A program made the translations under genes and the position numbers. From NCBI RefSeq assembly GCF_900111105.1, contig NZ_FOGC01000004.1:35564-99563 (forward strand): DNA of 64,000 nucleotides, in the 5' to 3' direction. The stretch is from Rosenbergiella nectarea (GTDB taxonomy: Bacteria > Pseudomonadota > Gammaproteobacteria > Enterobacterales > Enterobacteriaceae). The notes under the pieces are model-generated. The model was not told the origin of the DNA. It saw nothing but the letters and a program-made list of their open reading frames with translations, and did not search any database. Positions 1 through 8,783 of this stretch are shown in pieces. The first letter of the stretch is position 1. Each line of letters begins with the position of its first letter.

Positions 1-2
1 GA

Positions 3-79
3 TGGTGGCTACGACGGGAATCGAACCTGTGACCCCAGCATTATGAGTGCTGTGCTCTAACCAGCTGAGCTACGTAGCC
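3..79 (-). tRNA. metT: tRNA-Met (CAT), elongator type
   Basis: Read on the minus strand this 77-nt stretch folds as a standard cloverleaf: acceptor GGCTACG pairing with CGTAGCC, D-loop AGCTCAGCTGGTTAGAGC, anticodon loop CTCATAA and T-arm GGTTCGAATCC, with CCA encoded. The anticodon is CAT, and the acceptor closes with a paired G-C, unlike initiator tRNA. In E. coli the same place next to asnB holds the metT-leuW-gln tRNA operon, so further tRNAs probably follow beyond the window edge. Confidence 0.97.
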
Positions 80-123
80 ATCTTTACTCTTTTTGCGCTA
101 CCTTTGTCGGCGTTGCGGGGCGC

Positions 124-152
124 ATTATGCTAATTTGCACTGACTCGGTCAA
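124..152 (-). promoter_or_regulatory. Promoter of the tRNA-Met operon
   Basis: On the minus strand TTGACC and CATAAT are separated by exactly 17 bp, followed by a GC-rich discriminator (GCGCCCC) just before the presumed start. That discriminator is typical of stringently controlled stable-RNA promoters. It lies about 45 bp upstream of the tRNA. Confidence 0.8.
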
Positions 153-277
153 CCACTTTTTTAAGCTTTTTATTAAATTACGCTCTGTTTGGTTGCAGAA
201 TACGCAAGCTGGTGGCAACTTAACCAAAATACTGAATTTATTCGGCTCTTTTCCCGTATCCTAAAAAATAGAGGGCG

Positions 278-304
278 AAAAAAAACCCTCATCAATGAGG
301 GTTT
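278..304 (-). terminator. Intrinsic terminator after asnB
   Basis: On the minus strand AACCCTCAT-TG-ATGAGGGTT forms a hairpin followed by a run of eight T. It lies 22 nt past the asnB stop, in the right orientation. Confidence 0.9.
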
Positions 305-325
305 AATAGAGCTTAACAGATAAGC

Positions 326-1990
326 TTAGTAAGCCGACTGGTGAACGCCTACCGCACGTCCTGAAGGATCATCCATTGTTTTAAATGCTTCGTCCCATTC
401 AATCGCTTTCGCAGATGAACAGGCAACGGATGGCCCGCCAGGCACACACTCTGCCGCACTCGCTACAGGGAAAAGTGACTCAAAAATTTCACGGTAAAGA
501 TAGGCTTCTTTCGACGCCGGGGTATTGTAAGGGAAACGGTAGCTTGCCGTTGCTAATTGCTGATCCGTGACTTGCTGAGCCGCGACCTCTTTTAGCGAAT
601 CAATCCAGCTATAGCCGACACCATCGGAGAATTGCTCTTTTTGACGCCACGCAACGCTCTCTGGTAAGTCGCTACTGAAGCATTCACGTAGAATGTGTTT
701 CTCCATTTTACCGTTTTGGCCACACATCTTGTCTGCCGGGTTGATGCGCATTGCAACATCTAAAAACTGTTTATCTAAGAAGGGTACCCGGGCTTCGACC
801 CCCCACGCTGACATCGCTTTGTTGGCGCGCGCGCAGTCATACATATGCAATGCTGCAAGTTTCCGTACGTTCTCCTCGTGAAACTCTTTAGCATTAGGCG
901 CCTTATGGAAATAGAGGTAGCCGCCAAAAATCTCATCTGCCCCTTCGCCGGAAAGTACCATTTTAATTCCCATAGCTTTGATTTTACGAGACATCAAATA
1001 CATTGGGGTAGAGGCGCGAATAGTCGTCACATCGTAGGTTTCGATGTGATAAATCACATCTTTGATGGCATCAAGGCCTTCTTGTACGGTGAAGTTGATT
1101 TCATGGTGGACGGTCCCTAAGGCTTCGGCGACTTCTTTCGCTGCTTTAAGATCCGGCGCCCCTTTTAACCCGACGGCGAAAGAGTGCAGTTGTGGCCACC
1201 ATGCATCGCTTTGGTCAGCATCTTCAACGCGCTTAGCCGCGAAGCGCTTAGTAATAGCGGAAATAATTGATGAGTCCAATCCACCAGAGAGTAATACCCC
1301 GTAAGGCACGTCAGACATCAGGTGGCTTTTTACCGACTCTTCGAGGGCATCTTTCAGTGCTACTTTATCGGTAACCGCTTCTGCTACGTTTTCGTACTCC
1401 ATCCAGTCCCGCTGATAGTAACGGTGGATCTGATGGTCCTCACTGCTCATGTAGCTTCCAGGAGGGAATTCGTTGATTGTCCGACAGACCGGCACTAGGG
1501 CTTTCATTTCTGACGCCACAAATAGGTTACCGTGTTCATCGTGGCCGTAATACAGCGGGATGATCCCGATATGGTCGCGTCCAATCAGCCAGCTTTGTTT
1601 GACGGTATCGTAGAGGATAAACGCAAACATGCCTTGCAGGTCATCAAGGAAATCGTGTCCTTTTTCTTGGTAGAGTGCCAAGATTACTTCACAGTCAGAC
1701 CCTGTTTGGAATTCGTATTTATCTTGTAACGCGCTGCGTAAGGTATGGTGGTTATAGATCTCACCGTTCACGGCTAAGACATGCGTTCGATCAGCATTAT
1801 AGAGAGGTTGGGCACCATTATTAACATCGACAATGGAGAGGCGTTCGTGCGCTAAAATAGCGTGATCGTCAGCAAAAATGCCTGACCAGTCCGGTCCACG
1901 ATGACGCATTAATCCTGAAAGCTCTAGCGCTTTCTTCCTTAATTCTGTTGTCTCAGTTTGTAAATCCAGTACACCAAAAATCGAACACAT
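326..1990 (-). CDS. asnB: Asparagine synthetase B (glutamine-hydrolysing)
   Basis: Makes asparagine from aspartate, glutamine and ATP in the cytoplasm. The start is placed at the ATG that puts Cys at position 2 (MCSIFGVL), because the class II (PurF-type) amidotransferase needs an N-terminal Cys; the frame is open 42 codons further upstream, but those would bury it. This gives 554 aa, the E. coli AsnB length. Visible motifs are RHRGPD (29-34), NGEIYN (75-80) and GSDCE (97-101) in the glutaminase domain, and the ATP-pyrophosphatase loop SGGLDS (235-240) in the synthetase domain. It is monocistronic, between the tRNA operon and nagD, with its own terminator. The leader contains an AT-rich inverted repeat. 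Confidence 0.97.
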   Translation of the reverse strand: MCSIFGVLDLQTETTELRKKALELSGLMRHRGPDWSGIFADDHAILAHERLSIVDVNNGAQPLYNADRTHVLAVNGEIYNHHTLRSALQDKYEFQTGSDCEVILALYQEKGHDFLDDLQGMFAFILYDTVKQSWLIGRDHIGIIPLYYGHDEHGNLFVASEMKALVPVCRTINEFPPGSYMSSEDHQIHRYYQRDWMEYENVAEAVTDKVALKDALEESVKSHLMSDVPYGVLLSGGLDSSIISAITKRFAAKRVEDADQSDAWWPQLHSFAVGLKGAPDLKAAKEVAEALGTVHHEINFTVQEGLDAIKDVIYHIETYDVTTIRASTPMYLMSRKIKAMGIKMVLSGEGADEIFGGYLYFHKAPNAKEFHEENVRKLAALHMYDCARANKAMSAWGVEARVPFLDKQFLDVAMRINPADKMCGQNGKMEKHILRECFSSDLPESVAWRQKEQFSDGVGYSWIDSLKEVAAQQVTDQQLATASYRFPYNTPASKEAYLYREIFESLFPVASAAECVPGGPSVACSSAKAIEWDEAFKTMDDPSGRAVGVHQSAY

Positions 1991-2161
1991 ATTTCTACTC
2001 CTGAACTCATCCAGTGATGATAGCTGTTTTGCGTTTAAGTTATTGATTTGGGCCTTTCCTAGACGCCTTGTATAAGAAAATGCGCTATTTGGAGTCTCGA
2101 ATGCAAGTAGTTTCACAAAAAATCGTAAAATAGATATGGAGTGCAGGGATTTAATTGATTT

Positions 2162-2191
2162 AATCTAATTAAATGAGGTTTAAATTAGATT
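2162..2191. promoter_or_regulatory. AT-rich inverted repeat upstream of asnB
   Basis: AATCTAATT and AATTAGATT are perfect 9-bp inverted arms separated by 12 bp, about 170 bp upstream of the asnB start codon. It could be a regulator site or leader structure. No known operator consensus was matched. The rest of 1991-2223 shows no gene. Confidence 0.35.
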
Positions 2192-2223
2192 TTATTCATC
2201 GATTGTCGTTTTTTTAGAATATT

Positions 2224-2254
2224 TATAAAAGAAGGCCTTTTTCATTAAAAGGCC
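2224..2254 (-). terminator. Intrinsic terminator of the nagBACD operon
   Basis: On the minus strand GGCCTTTTAATGAAAAAGGCC forms a hairpin with a purine-pyrimidine stem, followed by TTCTTTTAT. It starts 8 nt after the nagD stop codon and closes the operon. Confidence 0.8.
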
Positions 2255-2262
2255 ATAGAAGG

Positions 2263-3024
2263 TTAGTTTAGCTCGGCGAGATCGATACTGGCCACGGAAG
2301 GGAAGATCCAATCGGGGCGGAAAGGAACGTTTTCGACGTCTTGCTGTTGGGAGACACCCGACAGTACCAGTGCCGTTTTCAAACCAGCCTGAAAGCCCGC
2401 CAGAATATCAGTACGTAAATTATCACCGATAATGATCGTTTCTTCGGAGTGGGCGTGGATACGATTCAATGCCGCACGAATAATATAAGGACTCGGTTTA
2501 CCTACATAAAAAGGCGAGCGACCTGAAATTTTTTCAATCCCTGCACACAGTGCTCCACACCCCGGTACGAACCCTTTGGCATGTGTGTCAGGGTTAGTTG
2601 CAATAAAGCGAGCACCGTTGGCCACGCAATAAGCTGCTTTATGCATCATTTCCCAGTTGTAGGAACGAGTTTCGCCAACTATCACGAAATCAGGATTAAC
2701 ATCGGTGAGGGTAAAGCCCGCTTTATACAGTTCATGAACCAGAGCGCCTTCGCCAATAACATAGGCCTTCTTACCGGGTTGTTGGCTAAGAAAGTCTGCA
2801 GTCGCCATGGCGGAGGTATAAAAGAGTGAGGCGGGGACTTCTATTCCCGCGGAATGAAAGCGGTTAGCAAGATCTTGAGCAGTTTGGGAAGGATAGTTGG
2901 TCAGTAACACAACAGGGACGTCGTTATCGATCAGGCGGTGCAAAAAAGCGCCAGCCCCTTCAACCGCTTTATTATCGTACATGAGTACGCCATCTATATC
3001 ACAAATCACATTTTTGAGTGTCAT
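2263..3024 (-). CDS. nagD: HAD-family nucleotide phosphatase NagD
   Basis: Haloacid-dehalogenase phosphatase, known in E. coli as a UMP/nucleotide monophosphatase; its place in the nag operon may reflect clearing of UMP released from UDP-GlcNAc turnover (inference). HAD motif I is DIDG (9-12, nucleophile D9), motif II LTNYPS (41-46), motif III GKPSPY (175-180) and motif IV IGDNLRTD (199-206). The large cap between motifs II and III marks subclass IIA. At 253 aa it is close to the E. coli protein (250 aa). It is the last gene of the operon, 23 nt after nagC. Confidence 0.94.
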   Translation of the reverse strand: MTLKNVICDIDGVLMYDNKAVEGAGAFLHRLIDNDVPVVLLTNYPSQTAQDLANRFHSAGIEVPASLFYTSAMATADFLSQQPGKKAYVIGEGALVHELYKAGFTLTDVNPDFVIVGETRSYNWEMMHKAAYCVANGARFIATNPDTHAKGFVPGCGALCAGIEKISGRSPFYVGKPSPYIIRAALNRIHAHSEETIIIGDNLRTDILAGFQAGLKTALVLSGVSQQQDVENVPFRPDWIFPSVASIDLAELN

Positions 3025-3047
3025 CTCAATCTTCCTAATAGTCCGTG

Positions 3048-4286
3048 CTAGCTGGGGAGTTTCCTCCCATCATCCAAAAGATGCTGGAGTAATTTACCGT
3101 TTAACATAGCACGCTTTACCAAAGCAAAAGCGCCGATCGCGGAACGATTACCGAGCTGCGAGCTGACGACGGGTAAATTTTCGCCAAAAGCATTGAGCGT
3201 TTGGGTATCAATACAGCGTTGTATGATAGGAAAAAGAATAGCATCTGCCGCGGTAATCTCACCGGCGATGATGACTTTTTGGGGATTAAACAAATTAATG
3301 GATGAAGCAATGACCTTTCCGAGAGTGACTGCAGCGTGTTTAAGAACCTCCGTCGCCAATGAATCGCCTAGGTTAGCAGCTCGACAGATATCGTGAATAG
3401 TACAGGCCTCGGCGGATAGGCAACTTGCATATCCAGCTAACAGGAGTTGCTTAACCTTTTTCTCGATAGCGGGATTTGAGACGACCGTTTCTAAACAACC
3501 AAAGTGGCCACAAGCACATTGTTCCCCAAGGGGATCAACTTGAATATGGCCGATTTCGACGGCATTGCCATTGCGACCTACAAAAATATTTTCGTTAATG
3601 ATTACACCGGCACCCGCGCCACGGTGAATTCGGACCAATAATGAATCTGAGCAATCGCTACCCGCGCCAAAATAATATTCAGCAAGCGCTAGACTGCGGA
3701 TATCGTGCCCGACAAAGCTCGCTAATTTGAATGTTTTGTTTAGTGCTTCAACCAATGGCCACTGATCGACCGCGATATGGGGCATGTACCGCACTTTGCC
3801 ATTTTCGGGATCGACCAATCCCGGTAAAATGACCGATATCGCAATGAGTTCACGAATAACGTTCTTATTCTCTGCGATAAAGTGTTCAATGATGGTGAAC
3901 AGTTGCTGCTGTAATGCCTCTTGAGTCTCTGCACTGAGAGGATAACTCTGTTCAACGAGGACTTTGCTGCTGAGATCAAATAAGGCGATGGTTGCATCTT
4001 TGCGGCCTAATCTGACGGCAACCGTATGGAAGGGGCGGGTTTCCGTAACGATCGAAATGGCCCGTCTTCCCCCAGTAGAGGCTTGTTGCTCAACCTCTTT
4101 TATCAAACCGCGTTCCAGTAATTGGCGGGTAATTTTGGTCACGCTGGCAGGAGCCAGTTGACTCAATTCTGCGACTTGAATACGAGAGATGGGGCCATTC
4201 TGATCGATGAGGCCATAGACTGCGGCGCCATTGAGTTGCTTGACCAGATCGACATTACCAATTTGTGCAGCACCGCTATTGGGCAT
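3048..4286 (-). CDS. nagC: N-acetylglucosamine repressor NagC (ROK family)
   Basis: Transcriptional repressor of the nag genes, released from DNA by GlcNAc-6-phosphate. A winged helix-turn-helix covers about residues 10-80 (SRIQVAELSQLAPASVTK is the recognition region), followed by a ROK sugar-kinase-like domain. The ROK signature includes EIGH (244-247) and the zinc-binding cysteines C257, C259 and C264 (CACGHFGC). It is 412 aa, with the first few residues unlike E. coli NagC (406 aa). It lies 8 nt downstream of nagA, so it is autoregulated in the operon it controls. Two matching operators lie between nagB and nagE. Confidence 0.95.
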   Translation of the reverse strand: MPNSGAAQIGNVDLVKQLNGAAVYGLIDQNGPISRIQVAELSQLAPASVTKITRQLLERGLIKEVEQQASTGGRRAISIVTETRPFHTVAVRLGRKDATIALFDLSSKVLVEQSYPLSAETQEALQQQLFTIIEHFIAENKNVIRELIAISVILPGLVDPENGKVRYMPHIAVDQWPLVEALNKTFKLASFVGHDIRSLALAEYYFGAGSDCSDSLLVRIHRGAGAGVIINENIFVGRNGNAVEIGHIQVDPLGEQCACGHFGCLETVVSNPAIEKKVKQLLLAGYASCLSAEACTIHDICRAANLGDSLATEVLKHAAVTLGKVIASSINLFNPQKVIIAGEITAADAILFPIIQRCIDTQTLNAFGENLPVVSSQLGNRSAIGAFALVKRAMLNGKLLQHLLDDGRKLPS

Positions 4287-4294
4287 ACCAATAA

Positions 4295-5443
4295 TTACCT
4301 ATGATAAACTGTGTCACCATTGACGATGGTTTCAATAATTTCAAAACCGGATGTGAAAACGACGATATTTGCAATTTTCCCTGCCTGCAATGACCCTAAC
4401 TTCCGCTCAACATTGATGGCTCGTGCGGGATAGAGGCTTGCCATTCTTAGCGCCTCATCAAGAGGGATGCCGAGATACTCGACGCTATTTTTTACTGCCT
4501 CAATCATCGTGAGAGCGGACCCGCTTAAGGTGCCCTGATCATCGACACAAAGGCCATCTTTATAATAAATGGTCTTTCCCGCAAAGGTGAAATGGTCAAT
4601 ATCAGTCCCAGCAGGCGCCGTCGCATCGGTCACCAAAATCGCTTGTGCCTGTTTAATTTTCTGCGCAGTGCGTAGGCTGGCGAAATGAACATGGTGACCA
4701 TCGGCGATCATACCACAGTAAACCGATGGGGAGTCGAATACCGCGCCGATTACTCCGGGCGCTCTGCCGGCGGGAAGCGGCATCGCATTATATAAATGCG
4801 TCGCGAAAGTAATCCCTGCATCAAACCCGGCCATGGCTTGTTCGTAAGTCGCATTCGAATGACCAATAGAGACGACAATTCCTGCTGCGACTAATTGTTT
4901 AATCACCGACTGAGGAACACATTCTGGGGCAAGGGTGATTTTGCTAATGACTGCGGCGTTTTCACAAAGAAAGTTCACCATTTCCGGAGTAGGTGAGCGA
5001 ATTAATGCCGCGTCATGGGTCCCTTTTTTCTCTTTATTTAACCAAGGCCCCTCAAGGTGTAAGCCGAGAGCTTGATGAGGATGGCTCTCAAGCCAGCGGT
5101 GCAGGGTGTCCACGGCTTGCTTCATCATCTCATCGCTGCTGGTAATCAACGTAGGTAAGAAACTTGTGCAGCCAGAGGCTTCATTGGTACGTTGCATCTG
5201 ATGCAATGTTTCCACACTCAATGCACTGAGCTGCTCACTAAACTGTACTCCACCACAACCATTCAGTTGCAGGTCGATAAACCCTGGGGCGATATATCCG
5301 CCAGCCACCGAGCGGCGTTCAATGGTGGTGTCGAGATCGGCTATCGGGCAGATCTCAACAATTGTCTCTCCATCAATAACGAGCGCATGGTTGTCAAATA
5401 GTTGTGAGCCGCTAAAGATACGACCTTCGGTTAATGCATACAT
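4295..5443 (-). CDS. nagA: N-acetylglucosamine-6-phosphate deacetylase
   Basis: Hydrolyses GlcNAc-6-phosphate to glucosamine-6-phosphate and acetate, the first cytoplasmic step after uptake by NagE. It belongs to the amidohydrolase superfamily. Metal and catalytic residues are in the expected places: E131 in HLEGPWLN, H195 in GHSNA, H216 in THLYNAM, H251 in DGHHV and the catalytic D273 in TDATAPAG. Its 382 aa equals the E. coli enzyme. It lies between nagB (43 nt upstream) and nagC (8 nt downstream) and is co-transcribed. Confidence 0.96.
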   Translation of the reverse strand: MYALTEGRIFSGSQLFDNHALVIDGETIVEICPIADLDTTIERRSVAGGYIAPGFIDLQLNGCGGVQFSEQLSALSVETLHQMQRTNEASGCTSFLPTLITSSDEMMKQAVDTLHRWLESHPHQALGLHLEGPWLNKEKKGTHDAALIRSPTPEMVNFLCENAAVISKITLAPECVPQSVIKQLVAAGIVVSIGHSNATYEQAMAGFDAGITFATHLYNAMPLPAGRAPGVIGAVFDSPSVYCGMIADGHHVHFASLRTAQKIKQAQAILVTDATAPAGTDIDHFTFAGKTIYYKDGLCVDDQGTLSGSALTMIEAVKNSVEYLGIPLDEALRMASLYPARAINVERKLGSLQAGKIANIVVFTSGFEIIETIVNGDTVYHR

Positions 5444-5486
5444 TTTTCCACTCCCAAGCGGGTAATAAAGGGCTTACCCGTTGTGT

Positions 5487-6287
5487 CTAAACGTTTTTAA
5501 TATTTTCTGCTTCCATCTCTTGGAAGTAATCTACGGTCTTAACTTTTAGCTCCATAGTGGCGGCTTTATCGCAAATAATCAAAGATTTAGGATGAAGTTG
5601 TAGGCAGCTTATGGTCCACATATGGTTGACATTGCCCTCAACTGCCGCGTGTAGCGCATGAGCTTTGGCACTGCCTGTGACCAAGATCATCACTTCTTGT
5701 GCGTCAAGTAGCGTTCCGACGCCAACGGTAAGGGCGTGCTTAGGCACCGCATTAATATCGTTGTTGAAGAAGCGGGAGTTAGCGAGTCGGGTCTCATGAG
5801 TCAACGTTTTTATTCGCGTACGGGAAGAAAGTGACGAGGCGGGTTCATTAAACGCAATATGGCCATCGTTACCCACTCCCCCCATAAAGAGATGAATTTT
5901 GCCGTAAGCCTTAATCTTTTGCTCATAACGCTGGCATTCAGCCTCAACATCTTCTGCATTGCCATCGAGCAAGTTAATATTCTCTTTTCGAATATTAATG
6001 TGATCAAAGAAGTTTTTATGCATAAAACTATGATAACTTTCAGGATGTTCTTGTGGTAACCCCACATACTCGTCCATATTGAACGTCACCACATGCTCAA
6101 AGCTTACCTTACCCGCTTGATAGAGTGCGATTAGGGCTTTATAGGTCTGTAAAGGGGTACTTCCCGTCGGTAACCCCAGAACAAAGGGTTGAGTGGCAGT
6201 CGGTTGAAAAGCATTGATGCGCTTAACGATGTGAAGGGCAGCCCATTGGCCAACTTGTTCCGCATAAGCGAGTGGAATCAATCGCAT
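5487..6287 (-). CDS. nagB: Glucosamine-6-phosphate deaminase
   Basis: Converts glucosamine-6-phosphate to fructose-6-phosphate and ammonia, joining amino-sugar use to glycolysis. The active site is intact: D72 in NMDEY, D141 and H143 in GNDGH, and E148 in [13 protein letters not shown] (38-45) forms the phosphate-binding loop. At 266 aa it equals E. coli NagB. It is the first gene of the nagBACD operon, and its start lies next to the divergent regulatory region with nagE. Confidence 0.97.
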   Translation of the reverse strand: MRLIPLAYAEQVGQWAALHIVKRINAFQPTATQPFVLGLPTGSTPLQTYKALIALYQAGKVSFEHVVTFNMDEYVGLPQEHPESYHSFMHKNFFDHINIRKENINLLDGNAEDVEAECQRYEQKIKAYGKIHLFMGGVGNDGHIAFNEPASSLSSRTRIKTLTHETRLANSRFFNNDINAVPKHALTVGVGTLLDAQEVMILVTGSAKAHALHAAVEGNVNHMWTISCLQLHPKSLIICDKAATMELKVKTVDYFQEMEAENIKNV

Positions 6288-6376
6288 ATTTACCTCGTTG
6301 ATGCATTAAAGAAAGACTCGGTAACCGGATAATTTCACACCCTGACAATTGACTGACTTCCGGACGCGAGGAATGA

Positions 6377-6396
6377 TATTTTTAATACTAAAATAA
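6377..6396. promoter_or_regulatory. Candidate NagC operator, nagB side
   Basis: Read on the minus strand, TTATTTTA-GTAT-TAAAAATA is a near-perfect palindrome of the NagC/Mlc type. It lies about 90 bp upstream of nagB. Its centre is 94 bp from that of the second site, close to nine helical turns, a spacing suited to repression by a DNA loop as known for E. coli nagE-nagB. Confidence 0.55.
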
Positions 6397-6468
6397 GTGG
6401 TCGATAAACGCTACAAATATCCATTTAAAAACACGGAATTGTTGATGGCCGTCATAAAAATGGACAGT

Positions 6469-6492
6469 TTAATTTGCGAAGAAAATTAATTA
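6469..6492. promoter_or_regulatory. Candidate NagC operator, nagE side
   Basis: TTAATTTGCGA followed by AATTAATTA resembles the E. coli nagE operator, with a TTTGCGA core and AATTAA flank. It lies about 100 bp upstream of the nagE start. A weak CRP-like site (GTTGA-N6-TCATA, 6441-6456) sits between the two operators. Apart from these sites, 6288-6588 shows no gene. Confidence 0.6.
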
Positions 6493-6588
6493 ACTCTTTA
6501 ATGGGCAATTGATGATTGGCGAAAAAAGGTAGTACGGCGACCCAGTCATTGTCATGATCATAATACGTACGCAGCTGAGGGGTTTAAG

Positions 6589-8631
6589 GTGAGTCTATTA
6601 AATTATTTACAACGCGTGGGGCGGGCGCTAATGGTGCCTGTAGCGACCTTACCCGCTGCGGCAATTTTGATGGGGATAGGGTACTGGATTGAACAAAGCA
6701 GTAGTCATCCTAATAACGCAATTGCCGCGTTACTCACCACGTCAGGGATGGCCATCCTTGATAATATGCCAGCGCTTTTTGCGATAGGTATCGCTTATGG
6801 GATGTCGAAAGATAAAGACGGTGCGGCGGCGCTGACTGGATTTATTGGCTTCCTCGTCGTGACAAACTTATGTGCCCCGAGTGCCGTCAGCCTGATCCAG
6901 CAAATACCTCTGGAACAAGTGCCACTCGCCTTCCAGAAAATTAAAAACCCGTTTATTGGGATTTTAGTCGGTATTTGCTCGGCGGAAGTTTACAACCGTT
7001 TTAGCCATGTTGAACTGCCTAAGGCGCTGTCGTTTTTCAGTGGTCGCCGTTTAGTCCCAATTTTAGTCTCTTTCCTGATGATCGTGGTGGCCTTTATTTT
7101 AATGTATATCTGGCCATTGGTGTTTAACGCGTTAGTCGAATTCGGGATCCATATTCAGAAGATGGGCGCACTCGGGGCCGGTATCTATGCCTTCTTCAAC
7201 CGTATCTTAATCGCGGTAGGCCTTCATCATGCCCTGAACGCCGTCTTCTGGTTCGATGTCGCAGGCATTAATGACATCCCTAACTTCTTGGGAGGGGCGA
7301 AATCTATTGCTCAAGGAACCGGAATCGTCGGGGTCACTGGCCGTTATCAAGCAGGATTCTTCCCGGTCATGATGTTCGGCTTACCGGGTGCTGCCTTGGC
7401 TATCTGGCAGTGTGCGCGTCCTGAGAACCGCGCCAAGGTAGGAAGTATCATGCTTGCTGCCGCGTTCGCCGCGTTCTTTACTGGTATCACTGAGCCACTT
7501 GAATTTTCCTTTATGTTTGTTGCGCCAGTCCTGTTTGTTATCCACGCTGTATTAACCGGGATCTCTGTCTTTATCGCGGCGTCAATGCACTGGATTTCGG
7601 GTTTTGGTTTTAGTGCGGGATTGGTCGATATGATCCTGTCATCGCGCAACCCGCTTGCCACACATTGGTATATGTTAATTCCGCAAGGCTTGGCGTTCTT
7701 CGTCATCTACTATGTTGTGTTTCGTTTCACTATCCTTAAATTCAACCTCAAGACACCTGGGCGCGAGACCGAAGCCGAGATGGCAGAAATGGAAGGGGTA
7801 GAAGAGAGTATTAGCCAAGACGAGCAAGGGGAATCACGCAATGAGTCACTGGCTCGTCGCTATATTGCTGTGGTGGGTGGGTCGAGTAACCTGACCAATA
7901 TCGATGCATGTATTACCCGTTTACGTCTGTCAGTGGTTGATACCGATAAAGTGAATGATGCATTAGCGAAAAAATTAGGGGCTTCGGGCGTTTTACACCT
8001 CAATAAACAGAGCGTACAAATTGTCGTGGGAACGCAAGCGGAAGCGATCGCCGATGCGATGAAAGCGGTAAGTAAAAAAGGCCCGATAAGTGCGGTGTTA
8101 CCGACACAAACTGTTTCCCCAAAGATTGAAGAAGTTGTCGCGCCTGAAATTAAAAACGATTCACCGCAGCCCGCACTAGCAACCTTAGTCGCCCCGGTTA
8201 GCGGTGAGATCGTCATGCTGGAACAAGTCCCTGATGCGGCTTTCTCCTCCAAAGCCGTTGGGGATGGCATCGCTATCAATCCAACGGGTGAACGGGTGGT
8301 GGCTCCTTTAGCGGGGACTATAGTTAAGATCTTCGCCACCAATCATGCATTCTGTCTTGAGTCGAATGAAGGGGTAGAGATTATTGTTCATATGGGAATT
8401 GATACGGTAGCGCTTGAAGGCAAAGGGTTTGAGCGGTTAGTTGAAGAAGGTGCTGAAGTCGCGCAAGGTCAACCCATTTTAAAAATGGATTTGGCCTACC
8501 TCTCCGAGCATGCCCCCTCAATGATTAGCCCTGTCGTGGTCAGTAACAGCGAAGACTATGCTCAATTAGTGCTCAAAGCAGAAAAACAAGTCATAGCCGG
8601 GCAATCGCCATTGTTAGCGATTATAAAATAG
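6589..8631 (+). CDS. nagE: PTS N-acetylglucosamine transporter, EIICBA
   Basis: Imports and phosphorylates GlcNAc at the inner membrane using phosphate from PEP via HPr. Order is IIC (multi-spanning membrane domain, about 1-385), IIB (about 420-500, phosphorylated C441 in IDACITRLR) and IIA (about 535-680, phosphorylated H601 in HMGIDT with partner H586). The start is GTG, preceded by TGAGGGG. At 680 aa it is about 30 residues longer than E. coli NagE (648 aa), mainly because of acidic and Pro/Lys-rich linkers around 395-420 and 505-535. It is divergent from nagB and shares its regulatory region. Confidence 0.95.
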   Translation: MSLLNYLQRVGRALMVPVATLPAAAILMGIGYWIEQSSSHPNNAIAALLTTSGMAILDNMPALFAIGIAYGMSKDKDGAAALTGFIGFLVVTNLCAPSAVSLIQQIPLEQVPLAFQKIKNPFIGILVGICSAEVYNRFSHVELPKALSFFSGRRLVPILVSFLMIVVAFILMYIWPLVFNALVEFGIHIQKMGALGAGIYAFFNRILIAVGLHHALNAVFWFDVAGINDIPNFLGGAKSIAQGTGIVGVTGRYQAGFFPVMMFGLPGAALAIWQCARPENRAKVGSIMLAAAFAAFFTGITEPLEFSFMFVAPVLFVIHAVLTGISVFIAASMHWISGFGFSAGLVDMILSSRNPLATHWYMLIPQGLAFFVIYYVVFRFTILKFNLKTPGRETEAEMAEMEGVEESISQDEQGESRNESLARRYIAVVGGSSNLTNIDACITRLRLSVVDTDKVNDALAKKLGASGVLHLNKQSVQIVVGTQAEAIADAMKAVSKKGPISAVLPTQTVSPKIEEVVAPEIKNDSPQPALATLVAPVSGEIVMLEQVPDAAFSSKAVGDGIAINPTGERVVAPLAGTIVKIFATNHAFCLESNEGVEIIVHMGIDTVALEGKGFERLVEEGAEVAQGQPILKMDLAYLSEHAPSMISPVVVSNSEDYAQLVLKAEKQVIAGQSPLLAIIK

Positions 8632-8653
8632 CCGCTTAACGGTGAATGACCAA

Positions 8654-8680
8654 CAGGCAGGGGATAATCCTGCCTTTTTT
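8654..8680 (+). terminator. Intrinsic terminator after nagE
   Basis: GGCAGG-GGATAA-TCCTGCC forms a GC-rich hairpin followed by six T. It lies 25 nt past nagE. Confidence 0.9.
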
Positions 8681-8783
8681 ATCGTTGTTTATTAACTAAC
8701 GGTTGTTTATCGGTCTAGCTTTATGGATCATAAGGTATAACTGTTAATACAAAGTACCGTTCACCGTAATTGAGGGATTTAAG

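Noticed and set aside
1991-2116. Longer asnB with 42 extra N-terminal residues
   Set aside because: Would remove the essential N-terminal Cys of the glutaminase domain.
6329-6345. CRP site with TCACA upstream of nagB
   Set aside because: Only one half-site (TCACA) is present; the partner position reads ACCGG.
7860-8342. Minus-strand open frame of 160 codons inside nagE
   Set aside because: Shadow of the nagE IIB/IIA coding frame; Ala/Thr/Ser-rich translation without start signals.
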